Below are positions 18,303-26,394 of a DNA stretch of 64,000 nucleotides, piece after piece (position 1 is the first letter of the stretch; each line of letters begins with the position of its first letter). Below the pieces are notes generated by a model. That model was not told where the DNA came from and ran no database searches. It saw only the letters and a list, made by a program, of their open reading frames with translations. Source of the DNA: Haloarcula halophila (GTDB lineage: Archaea > Halobacteriota > Halobacteria > Halobacteriales > Haloarculaceae); assembly GCF_029278565.1 (NCBI RefSeq), contig NZ_CP119559.1:558001-622000 (forward strand), given 5' to 3'. The translations under genes and the position numbers were made by a program.

Positions 18303-19373
18303 ATGAGTGACCCGTCTTCAGTTCGACTCGGAATCGTCGGTCTCGGCAACATCGCGAATATCCACTGTGACGCGCTCGAAGCGAGTGGCCTCGAAGAGAC
18401 GCTCGTCGCCGGCGTCGATATCGATGCGGACGCCCGAGCCGCGTTCGCCGACACGTACGGCGTAGACGTCTACGAGAACCACGAAGAGATGTTCGCGGAG
18501 ATCGACGCCGTCCTCGTGACGACACCGAACCGGTTTCACGAGGAATACGTCGTCGACGCGCTCGCCGCCGGACTCGACGTACTCGTCGAGAAACCACTGG
18601 CCCACACCTTGGAGAGTGCAACCCGTATCGCGGAGGCCGCCGAGGACGCCGAGGGGTTCTGTATGGTCGGGTTCCACAAACGGTTTGCGGAACCGGTCGA
18701 GGTACTCGACGGCTACCGTCGGCGGGGCGAACTCGGCGACGTGAACCACGTGGAAGCGGACTACATCCGCCGTCGGGGGATCCCCGCCCGAGGCTCGTGG
18801 TTCACCCAGAAGTCGGTGTCGGGCGGTGGCTCGCTCATCGATATCGGTGTCCACGCACTCGATCTCTCGCTCTATCTGTCGGGGTATCCGGAAGTCACAG
18901 AGGTTTCCGGGGTCACGCGGGCGAACTTCGGCACCGACGACGACTACTCCTACGTCAAGATGTGGGGCGAAGACCAGGGAGCGAGTGGCTTCGACGTCGA
19001 TGACTCCGTTAGCGCACTCGCCCGCTGTGCGGACGGCACAACGATCTCGCTGGAGGTCGCCTGGGCGAGCAATCGATCGAACAGCCAGCAGTACTACGTT
19101 CGTGGCGACGAGGCAGGTGCCGGCCTCGATCTGGCGTCGGGTGAGCTGACCCTCTACGAGAGCAGCAGCCAGGGGGGAGACCACCACAGGACCACGGAGA
19201 TCGAGACACGAGAGGGCGGGGCACACGTCGCCGAGACGACCCGGTTCGTCGAGGCCGTCGCGGAGGGGCAAGCGCCCGAGCGAAACACCGTCGAAGAGGC
19301 CCTCACTGTCCAGAAGGTCATCGACGGGATCTACCGCTCCAGCGAGGCCGGCGAGGCCGTTCGGATCGAATAA
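18303..19373 (+). CDS. Gfo/Idh/MocA-family sugar oxidoreductase
   Basis: 356 residues. The Rossmann domain has GLGNIANIH (12-20) and the family motif EKPLAHT; the C-terminal half carries GGGSLIDIGVHALDL with a catalytic-type His. These NAD(P)-dependent enzymes oxidise or reduce sugars, inositols or sugar acids. I chose the ATG at 18303, which begins MSDPSSVRLGIVGLG. The gene is co-oriented with the ABC operon and glucose dehydrogenase, which points to oxidative processing of the imported sugar. Confidence 0.87.
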   Translation: MSDPSSVRLGIVGLGNIANIHCDALEASGLEETLVAGVDIDADARAAFADTYGVDVYENHEEMFAEIDAVLVTTPNRFHEEYVVDALAAGLDVLVEKPLAHTLESATRIAEAAEDAEGFCMVGFHKRFAEPVEVLDGYRRRGELGDVNHVEADYIRRRGIPARGSWFTQKSVSGGGSLIDIGVHALDLSLYLSGYPEVTEVSGVTRANFGTDDDYSYVKMWGEDQGASGFDVDDSVSALARCADGTTISLEVAWASNRSNSQQYYVRGDEAGAGLDLASGELTLYESSSQGGDHHRTTEIETREGGAHVAETTRFVEAVAEGQAPERNTVEEALTVQKVIDGIYRSSEAGEAVRIE

Positions 19374-19424
19374 CAAACGCTGAAGAAAGACTTAATCCCT
19401 CATGCTCTCACAATCCGGTGTATT

Positions 19425-20489
19425 ATGAAGGCAATCGGTGTTCGGCGGGACGGGGACCACCCCGTACTGCTCGAGAAGGAACGGCCAACACCAGAGAAGG
19501 GTGAGGCGCTCGTCCGGACGCTACGGGTCGGTGTCGACGGAACAGATCACGAAGTCATCGGTGGCGCTCACGGTGGGTATCCGGATGGGGAGGACCACAT
19601 GGTGCTGGGCCACGAGGCGGTCGGCGTCATCGAAAAGCCAAACGGAACGGGATTCGACGAAGGACAGGTCGTCGTCCCGACGGTGCGCCGAAAGCCGAAC
19701 GGTGAGACCAACGAGTACTTCCGGCGTGGGGAACCGGATATGGCACCCGAAGGCGAGTACTTCGAACGCGGAATCGTCGGCGAACACGGATACATGGCCG
19801 AGTATTTCACGTCACCCGCGGACTTTCTCGTTCCGGTCCCCGCGGAGTTGGCCGAGTACGGCCTGTTCGTCGAACCGGTCTCGATCACCGAGAAGGCCAA
19901 CGAACACGCGTTCTCGACGCGGGAACCGTTCGAGTGGCGACCGGAGTCGGCGTGTGTCCTCGGCAACGGGTCGCTGGGACTGCTCACGCTCTGGATGCTC
20001 CAACAGAAGTTCGACCGAACCTACTGTGTCGGCCGCCGTGATCGCCCGGACCCGACGATCGAGATCATCGACGAACTCGGTTCGACCTACATCGATTCCC
20101 GGGAGACAGCTGTCGACGAGATTCCGGAGGCCCACGAGTCGGTCGACTACGTCTACGAGGCGACCGGGTTCGCCCCCCACTCCGTCCAGACCGTGCAGGC
20201 ACTCGCGCCGAACGGGGTCGGTGCCCTGCTCGGTATCCCCGAACCGTGGGACTTCGAGATCGACGGCGGGTCGCTTCACAACGAGATCGTCCTGCACAAC
20301 AAGTGTCTCATCGGGACCGTCAACTCACACATCACCCACTTCGAGGACGCCGTGGAGACGCTCTCCGCGGCACCGAACTGGTTGCTCGACGACCTGATAA
20401 CGACGGTCGCGGAGCCGACCGATGTCGCACCCGCCTTCGAGAACGACGACGACCAGATCAAGGCGGTCGTCGAATTCGACTCGTTGTGA
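19425..20489 (+). CDS. gdh: zinc-containing glucose 1-dehydrogenase
   Basis: 354 residues of the medium-chain dehydrogenase family. The metal and active-site residues match the characterised Haloferax mediterranei enzyme by position: Asp38, His63, Glu64 and Glu150. Nucleotide binding is by GNGSLG, followed by a GRR that favours NADP. It oxidises glucose to gluconolactone, the first step of the semi-phosphorylative Entner-Doudoroff pathway used by haloarchaea. A TATA-like CTTAATCC about 30 bp upstream suggests its own promoter. Its presence here points to glucose as product of uptake and hydrolysis. Confidence 0.93.
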   Translation: MKAIGVRRDGDHPVLLEKERPTPEKGEALVRTLRVGVDGTDHEVIGGAHGGYPDGEDHMVLGHEAVGVIEKPNGTGFDEGQVVVPTVRRKPNGETNEYFRRGEPDMAPEGEYFERGIVGEHGYMAEYFTSPADFLVPVPAELAEYGLFVEPVSITEKANEHAFSTREPFEWRPESACVLGNGSLGLLTLWMLQQKFDRTYCVGRRDRPDPTIEIIDELGSTYIDSRETAVDEIPEAHESVDYVYEATGFAPHSVQTVQALAPNGVGALLGIPEPWDFEIDGGSLHNEIVLHNKCLIGTVNSHITHFEDAVETLSAAPNWLLDDLITTVAEPTDVAPAFENDDDQIKAVVEFDSL

Positions 20490-20751
20490 ACGCGCGCGAG
20501 CAGAATACCCCTTCCAGGCGAATAATCCCCTACTCAGGCAGATAATTCAGTGCTTTTCAGATCGGAATTAGAAGTTCGAGCCGATTCCGGGACACGGCGA
20601 AAAAGGATTATTTCAACATCGAATACCAATTAAAACCGCAAGACTGCAGCGGTATCTGGCGGTCATTTCTGTAAGTCAAACGGCTGTTGTTGTCATACAG
20701 AAGTATTAAGTGGAATTCCTCAATATGAAATCGTGAGGTATTGGTGCAACC
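20490..20751 (+). promoter_or_regulatory. promoter region of the second sugar-binding protein gene
   Basis: 262 bp without a gene. A TATA-like GTATTAAG lies at 20703-20710. A half copy of the operator, TGTTGTT (20685-20691), sits 11 bp before it, the same relative position as the full copy at 13190; the left arm is degenerate (3 of 7). Confidence 0.4.
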
Positions 20752-22143
20752 ATGACTGACGACAACTCTGACAAACGGATTTCGAGACGGAACGCGCTGC
20801 GCATCGCGGGTGCTGCTGGCGCTGCATCACTGGCTGGCTGTGGTGGTGACGGTGGCTCCGGTGGGGACGGTGGCTCCGGTGACGGCAACTCAGGAGATGG
20901 GAGCTCCGGTGACGGTGGCTCCGGGGATGGCAGCTCCGGCGACGGTGGAGACGAGCAGACACAGACAAACGCGCTGGAAGTCGCTCACTGGTGGGGAGAG
21001 GGCGACGGTCTGGAGGCCATCCAATCGGTGATGGACGCCTTCACAGAGAAGTATCCGTACGTCGACTTCGACGACAACCTCATCGCCGGCGGTGCCGGGC
21101 AGAACCTCCAGTCGAACATCCGGACCCGGATCCAGAACGGCAACCACCCGAGTACCTGGCAGAACTGGCCCGGTGCGGCACTGACGCCGTATACCGATGC
21201 CAACCTGCTCGAAGATATCGAGGAGTCCGTCTGGAACGAGAACAACATGAAGGATGGGTACCTCGCGGGTCCCCAGGCCGCGGCGCAGCCGGCCGGAAAC
21301 TACGTGACGGTGCCGTTGAACATCCACCGGATCAACAACCTGTTCTACAACGTCAGCGTCATCGAGGATGCTGGTGTCGATCCGTCCAGCCTGAGTTCAC
21401 CGTCGGACGTTACCGACGCGCTCCAGGCGGTTTCGGAAGCAGGCTACACGGGGATGGCCCACCAAACCAACGCGCCATGGTCGACCATCCAGCTGTTCGC
21501 GACGGTGTACCTCGGTGTCACCGACGCCGAGACCTACGCCCAGACCTTCGAGGAGGGCCAGATCGAGGCCAACCGCGACTCGCTCGCGGAGGCACTCGAC
21601 ATCGTTCGGGACTACAGCGAATTCTACCCCAGCGACGCCGGTTCGATCTCCTGGACCGAAGGGAACTCCGAGATCATCAACGGCAACGCCGGCTTTATCC
21701 ACCAGGGTGACTGGGCGGCAGGGACCTACGTCACGACTGACGGGTTCAACTACGGCGAGGACTGGGACTACATCCCGTACCCCGGGACGGAGGGCTACTA
21801 CTCGCTGAACATGGACTCGTTCCCGTACCCGGTCGACAACCCGTCACCGGAAGCGACGACGCTGTGGTGCCGGTTCGTCGGCACGACCGAGGCACAGGAG
21901 ATCTTCTGCCCCGGCAAGGGTGCGATCCCGCCCCGTGGCGACGCCTCGACCGAGCCGTTCAACGACTTCTCGGCCGACCAGATCGAGGACTTCCAGAACA
22001 GCGACGCACAGCCCCGGTCGCTGGCACACGGTCTGGCGGCACCGCCCGAAGTCGCCTCCGGCGCGAGTTCGGCCGTCTCCTCGTTCATCAGTGGTGCCTC
22101 GAACGAAGAGGTCATCAACCAGATGGTCAACGCCTGGAGCTAA
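20752..22143 (+). CDS. second CUT1-type sugar-binding lipoprotein
   Basis: 463 residues. Tat signal (SRRNALRIAGAAGAASLAGC) with lipobox Cys30, then a long repetitive Gly-Asp-Gly-Ser linker (about 31-66) coded by a GGTGACGG-like repeat, then a family-1 binding domain. The next gene is an ATPase, with no permease between or after. It may deliver substrate to the permeases at 14874-16854, or to permeases elsewhere in the genome. Confidence 0.88.
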   Translation: MTDDNSDKRISRRNALRIAGAAGAASLAGCGGDGGSGGDGGSGDGNSGDGSSGDGGSGDGSSGDGGDEQTQTNALEVAHWWGEGDGLEAIQSVMDAFTEKYPYVDFDDNLIAGGAGQNLQSNIRTRIQNGNHPSTWQNWPGAALTPYTDANLLEDIEESVWNENNMKDGYLAGPQAAAQPAGNYVTVPLNIHRINNLFYNVSVIEDAGVDPSSLSSPSDVTDALQAVSEAGYTGMAHQTNAPWSTIQLFATVYLGVTDAETYAQTFEEGQIEANRDSLAEALDIVRDYSEFYPSDAGSISWTEGNSEIINGNAGFIHQGDWAAGTYVTTDGFNYGEDWDYIPYPGTEGYYSLNMDSFPYPVDNPSPEATTLWCRFVGTTEAQEIFCPGKGAIPPRGDASTEPFNDFSADQIEDFQNSDAQPRSLAHGLAAPPEVASGASSAVSSFISGASNEEVINQMVNAWS

Positions 22144-22275
22144 CGGCGGCACCTCGTTCACCGGACTTTTTATCGCTCGATCGGAGAGCGGTAGCATTAT
22201 ACGGTGTCCAGAGAGCCTTGTAGACGAACGCGCTCGGGACGGTCCCGAAATATCAAATACGCGGTACGGTAACTG

Positions 22276-22282
22276 GGGAGGT
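22276..22282 (+). promoter_or_regulatory. Shine-Dalgarno before the second ABC ATPase gene
   Basis: GGGAGGT ends 5 bases before the ATG at 22288. A TATA-like ATTATAC lies at about 22195-22201, after a T-run (22166-22170) that could end the upstream transcript, so the ATPase may have its own leadered transcript. Confidence 0.5.
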
Positions 22283-22287
22283 AAGCG

Positions 22288-23430
22288 ATGGCACGCTTGA
22301 CACTCGATAAGGTAACGAAAGTATTCGACGACGACGGCGAGCGGATCGTCGCTGTCGACGACGTCTCAGTAGAGATCGGCGACGGCGAGTTTCTGGTACT
22401 GGTCGGCCCGTCCGGCTGTGGGAAATCCACGACACTCCGGATGATCGCGGGCCTGGAAGACATCTCGGACGGCGAAATTCGGCTGGGTGAGACGGTCCTC
22501 AACGACATCCCGGCGACCGACCGAGATATCGCGATGGTGTTCCAGTCCTACGCGCTGTACCCACACATGAGCGTCAAGGAGAACATGGCGTTCGGACTGG
22601 AAGAGGCGACGGACATGCCCGACGACGAGATCAGCCGCCGGGTCGAGGAGACCGCGGAGCTACTGGGGATCGGCGATCTCATCAACCGCCAACCCTCGGA
22701 ACTCTCCGGTGGGCAACAGCAGCGAGTCGCACTGGGTCGGGCGATCGTACGCGAACCCGAAGTGTTCCTGATGGACGAGCCGCTGGCGAACCTCGATGCG
22801 AAGCTCCGGGCGGAGATGCGGACCGAGCTCCAGCAGATCCAGAACAACCTCGGGACGACGACGGTGTACGTCACTCACGACCAGGTCGAAGCGATGACGA
22901 TGTCCGATCGGATCGCCATCCTCGACGAGGGTGTCCTCCAGCAGTGTGGCACCCCCCTGGAGTGTTACCACCAGCCGAACAACCTCTTTGTCGCCGGGTT
23001 CATCGGCGAGCCGTCGATGAACTTCTTCGACATCGAGCGCCACGGCTCGATCCTGGTCGCCGACGACTTCGAGTACCCGCTCTCGGACACGACTGTCTCG
23101 AAACTGGGCAACACCACGGACCTGACACTGGGTATCCGGCCGGAGGACGTCGTGCTCAAATCCAGCGTTGAGTCCGACACCGACTACCACGCGATCGTTG
23201 ACGTCGTCGAACCGAAAGGCGACGAGAACGTCGTCCACCTCGTCTTCGAGGGCAACGACCCCGAAAACGGGACGTTCAAGGCAGTCATCGACGGGATGAA
23301 AAGCGTCACCGCGGGTCAACGGATCGTCGTCGGGTTCCCGGAAGACGCGATCCACGTCTTCGAGGCGTCCAGCGGCAAAGCGCTTCGGAACCGTGAACTC
23401 GACGCCGCGGAGTCGCCCCGGATTCAGTAG
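22288..23430 (+). CDS. second CUT1 ABC transporter ATP-binding protein (MalK/UgpC type)
   Basis: 380 residues with Walker A GPSGCGKST, signature LSGGQQQRVALGRAI, Walker B VFLMDEPLANLDAK, switch region VTHDQVEAM and a C-terminal TOBE domain. It is clearly paralogous to the ATPase at 16859. It lies between an orphan binding protein and a TrmB regulator, with no permease genes in the unit. Confidence 0.92.
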   Translation: MARLTLDKVTKVFDDDGERIVAVDDVSVEIGDGEFLVLVGPSGCGKSTTLRMIAGLEDISDGEIRLGETVLNDIPATDRDIAMVFQSYALYPHMSVKENMAFGLEEATDMPDDEISRRVEETAELLGIGDLINRQPSELSGGQQQRVALGRAIVREPEVFLMDEPLANLDAKLRAEMRTELQQIQNNLGTTTVYVTHDQVEAMTMSDRIAILDEGVLQQCGTPLECYHQPNNLFVAGFIGEPSMNFFDIERHGSILVADDFEYPLSDTTVSKLGNTTDLTLGIRPEDVVLKSSVESDTDYHAIVDVVEPKGDENVVHLVFEGNDPENGTFKAVIDGMKSVTAGQRIVVGFPEDAIHVFEASSGKALRNRELDAAESPRIQ

Positions 23431-23472
23431 CAGGTGAGAACTTCTTTGTAGCTTTCCGGTGAACCCTGGGAT

Positions 23473-24525
23473 ATGCCCGACGACAGTCTCGAAGCTGCGC
23501 TCGAACGTGTTATCACACGGTTCGATCTGGGCGAATACGAGATGGCCGCTTACATCTGTGTTCTCGAACACGGCGAGCTCACAGCTTCCGAGATCGCCGA
23601 ACACACCGATATCCCACAGCCACGGGTGTACGATACCGCTCGAAGTCTGAGCGCTGTCGGCCTCGTCGAACTGGAGGAGTCACGTCCGATGAAGGTCCGT
23701 GCGATCGACCCCCGTGAGGCGTTCGGTGATATCCAGGAGTCGCTCGATACGCTCGTCGACGACCTCGCGGATCGGTACACGGCACCGGCACGCGAACCGG
23801 AGGCAGTCTCGCTCGTGAAATCCCGCCCGACCATTCTCCGGTACCTGGAAGACATCATCGACGCGGCCGAGTACGAACTCCTGTTGTCGCTGACGCCGTC
23901 GCTCCTCGGTCGCTTCGAGGAGCGACTGGCCGCCAAACGCGACTCCGGTATCGCGACGGAAATCCTCATCTCGCCGGCGGATCAGGTCCCGGACCCGGAC
24001 GAGTTCGATTACACGTCGGTCGCGACGACCGCCATGGGGCGTCGCGGTGTCACGACGCCGGTCGTCGCGGTCGCCGACGGAAACTACTCGATGTATGCGA
24101 CACGGGAGAGCATCAGCGGGAACACGGACCGCTACGGCGTCGTTTTCAACCGCTCGGAACTGGGCTTTCTGGTCTCCGGCTTCCTCAACACCGTGCTGTG
24201 GACGACCGGTGAGGTCATCGCGACCGACGACAGCGACATCCCGTTCCCGCGGCGGTATGGAACCATCCGTCGTGCGATCTCCGACGTGACCTCGATCGAA
24301 GGCGAGTTCTACGCGACGATCGAGGGACGGGACGTCGAGACGGGGGACCACTGGGTTATCAGCGGCCGCGTCACCGAAGCGTCGTTCGGCTCAAACAGGG
24401 AAATCGCGACGATGGTCGTCGAGACGGCGGACGGCCCGGTCGACGTTGGTGGACAGGTAGCCGCCTACGAGGACATCGAGGCCTACGAGATCCGTATCGG
24501 CCGTGACGAACCACCCGGAAAGTAA
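23473..24525 (+). CDS. TrmB-family transcriptional regulator (second copy)
   Basis: 350 residues. N-terminal winged helix (about 15-80, LGEYEMAAYICVLEHGELTASEIAEHTDIPQPRVYD), a phospholipase-D-like middle domain and a C-terminal sugar-binding part. It follows the ATPase by 42 bp and is probably co-transcribed with it. It likely regulates this second uptake unit. It diverges strongly from the TrmB at 11960, so the two should have different sites or ligands. Confidence 0.87.
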   Translation: MPDDSLEAALERVITRFDLGEYEMAAYICVLEHGELTASEIAEHTDIPQPRVYDTARSLSAVGLVELEESRPMKVRAIDPREAFGDIQESLDTLVDDLADRYTAPAREPEAVSLVKSRPTILRYLEDIIDAAEYELLLSLTPSLLGRFEERLAAKRDSGIATEILISPADQVPDPDEFDYTSVATTAMGRRGVTTPVVAVADGNYSMYATRESISGNTDRYGVVFNRSELGFLVSGFLNTVLWTTGEVIATDDSDIPFPRRYGTIRRAISDVTSIEGEFYATIEGRDVETGDHWVISGRVTEASFGSNREIATMVVETADGPVDVGGQVAAYEDIEAYEIRIGRDEPPGK

Positions 24526-24574
24526 CACACCGGCTATCGGGCTTGAAACGGACGTGGGGGTGGGAGGCCCACGA

Positions 24575-24595
24575 CGAGGCTCGAAGCGAGCCTCG
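24575..24595. repeat. perfect hairpin between TrmB and the FilR1-type regulator
   Basis: CGAGGCTCG, a 3-base loop AAG, then CGAGCCTCG: 9 perfect base pairs. It lies 50 bp after the TrmB stop, with no T-run behind it. It could end or protect the transcript, or act as a binding site. Confidence 0.4.
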
Positions 24596-24785
24596 GTCAG
24601 AGGCATCGTGTGGGGATGTCAGGCTGTCTGGGACCACACCGACAGCGGTCGCATACGACAGCAGGGACCCGGCGTGGCTCCTGACAGCAATCGTGGCTGC
24701 ACAGCGATAGGTGAAAAACCCCACAGTATCTCAGCGGGGAACAGTCGGTCCAGCACGAGGGATTCCGACCTGAGTGGAAAGTGAT

Positions 24786-25589
24786 ATGTACTGTCGGATC
24801 GACGGGAACGACGACGTGGCCATGTCCGGACAGCGGCCGATACGGTACGTCTGTACGTCGTCGGTTCGTGAGGATCTCGTCTGTGAACTGGGTGAGATGT
24901 CGAGGACGACAGGCGAGTTGCTCGACGCGCTCGATGCCAGCGAGTCCGCGGTGTACGACGCGCTGTCGAACCTGGAGAAGAAGGGGCTCGTCGACTCCCA
25001 CCGGGACGGCTGGAGCCTGACGGGTGGCGGCCAACTCGTCGCGGACGCGCTCGGTCGGATACGTGACACCGAGTCGCTGCTGGCAGACGACGAGGACTAC
25101 TGGAACGACCACGATACGAGGGTACTCCCGCAGGTGTACCGCTGTCGGCTGCCGGAGTTGGGCGACTACGAGATCCTGCGGGCTCGCGAGTCGGACCTCA
25201 ACAGACAGGTCAGACATATCGCCAGCCGGATCGACGCCGTCGAGGCCTGCGATATCGTCTCGCCAGTCTACCACGAAGCCTACGGCGATGCGATGCCGGA
25301 CCACGAGGACGCACGACTCGTCTTGAGTACGGACCTCGTCGAGGGACCCAGTCCCGAACGACATCCCCACTCGTCATGGGAGTCGACTGCTGTCCGTATC
25401 GCCGACGTACCGTTCGCACTGGGGGTCTCCGACGAGTGGACGATCCTCACACTGCCCGAACGGAACGGACAGTGGGCGCGAGCGACGCTCGTCTCGGAGG
25501 ACGACTCGGCGATCCAGTGGGGACGGGGCCTCTTCGAGACGGTGTGGGCCGACGCCACCTCGCCGGAACAAAGTCACTTCGTTGACTAG
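24786..25589 (+). CDS. winged-helix transcriptional regulator with FilR1-type sensor domain
   Basis: 267 residues from the ATG at 24786; an ATG at 24822 (MSGQRPIRYV) is equally possible. The N-terminal winged helix covers about 15-85 (SRTTGELLDALDASESAVYDALSNLEKKGL). The C-terminal half resembles the FilR1 middle domain common in haloarchaeal regulators, including the typical ending QWGRGLFETVW. Ligand and targets are unknown. It sits between the sugar island and the iron-box genes. Confidence 0.75.
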   Translation: MYCRIDGNDDVAMSGQRPIRYVCTSSVREDLVCELGEMSRTTGELLDALDASESAVYDALSNLEKKGLVDSHRDGWSLTGGGQLVADALGRIRDTESLLADDEDYWNDHDTRVLPQVYRCRLPELGDYEILRARESDLNRQVRHIASRIDAVEACDIVSPVYHEAYGDAMPDHEDARLVLSTDLVEGPSPERHPHSSWESTAVRIADVPFALGVSDEWTILTLPERNGQWARATLVSEDDSAIQWGRGLFETVWADATSPEQSHFVD

Positions 25590-25592
25590 AAT

Positions 25593-25606
25593 TTCGGCGA
25601 ACCTAA
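25593..25606. promoter_or_regulatory. DtxR-type iron box upstream of the GT2 gene
   Basis: TTCGGC-GA-ACCTAA matches the consensus TTAGGY-N2-RCCTAA in all but one arm position. It lies 34 bp before the ATG at 25641, over the likely TATA region, as expected for iron-dependent repression. Confidence 0.5.
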
Positions 25607-25640
25607 ACATTCAAGGCTGCATAGTCCACACAGTCACTCA

Positions 25641-26351
25641 ATGAGTCAACAGCGCCATCGGACAGCGCCAGCGGAGTACACGTTCGACGATCTGGCAGTC
25701 GTAATGGGGACGTACAACGAGGCCGACGCGATCGGGACGGTCCTCTCGGACATCGAGAGCGTAACCGACGGGAAGGCGGACGTAGTCTGTGTCGACGGCT
25801 CCAGCGACCGAACCCCGGAGATCGCACGGGACCACGGTGCGACGGTCATCGAACAGGAGCCACAGGGATACGGTGTCGCGGTCCGCGAGGCCGTCCTGAC
25901 GCCGGATCGACCCGTCGTCGTCACGACCGACTGTGACGACACCTACCCGATGGAGCGACTTCCCGAGTTCCTGGACGAGATCAACGACGGGGCCGACGTG
26001 GTCAGCGGCGATCGGCTCTATCACGGTGCCGAGGAGATGCCGGCGATGAACCGCCTGGGCAACGAACTGTTCGCACTCGCCGGGAGCGTCCTGATGGGCA
26101 AGCGGGCACACGACATGACGACCGGAATGCGGGCCTACCGGCGTGAAATCGTCCAGAAGATCCGCTGGACCGAAAACACCGGCCTCTCGGCGGAGCTGTT
26201 GATGCGACCGCTGATGCGTGGCTACGACGTCCGCGAGATACCAATCGAGTACGATGAACGGAAAGGTGAGACGAAACTCGACCCGTTCTCGGGTGGCGCC
26301 GAGATCGCCGGGTCGATCGTCCGGGTCGCAGTCGAAGAGCGACTCCGGTAG
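25641..26351 (+). CDS. GT2 family glycosyltransferase (dolichol-phosphate sugar synthase-like)
   Basis: 236 residues, GT-A fold. Nucleotide-sugar binding shows in VVMGTYNEADAIG (13-25) and in the acidic motif TTDCDDTYPM; the acceptor loop resembles dolichol-phosphate mannosyl/glucosyltransferases. It has no C-terminal membrane segments, so it acts on the inner membrane face and makes a lipid-linked sugar. Such lipid-linked sugars are the usual donors of GT-C enzymes, two of which are encoded on the opposite strand just downstream. The iron box before it links it to the iron block. Confidence 0.85.
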   Translation: MSQQRHRTAPAEYTFDDLAVVMGTYNEADAIGTVLSDIESVTDGKADVVCVDGSSDRTPEIARDHGATVIEQEPQGYGVAVREAVLTPDRPVVVTTDCDDTYPMERLPEFLDEINDGADVVSGDRLYHGAEEMPAMNRLGNELFALAGSVLMGKRAHDMTTGMRAYRREIVQKIRWTENTGLSAELLMRPLMRGYDVREIPIEYDERKGETKLDPFSGGAEIAGSIVRVAVEERLR

Positions 26352-26394
26352 TCCCACGAGAGCTACACCCGCGGGCGAGAGTGTCGAAGCGGTC

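Noticed and set aside
20840-20950. GGTGACGG-like tandem repeat in the second binding-protein gene
   Set aside because: It codes for the flexible Gly/Asp/Ser linker behind the lipobox, usual for haloarchaeal lipoproteins; not a separate repeat element or CRISPR.
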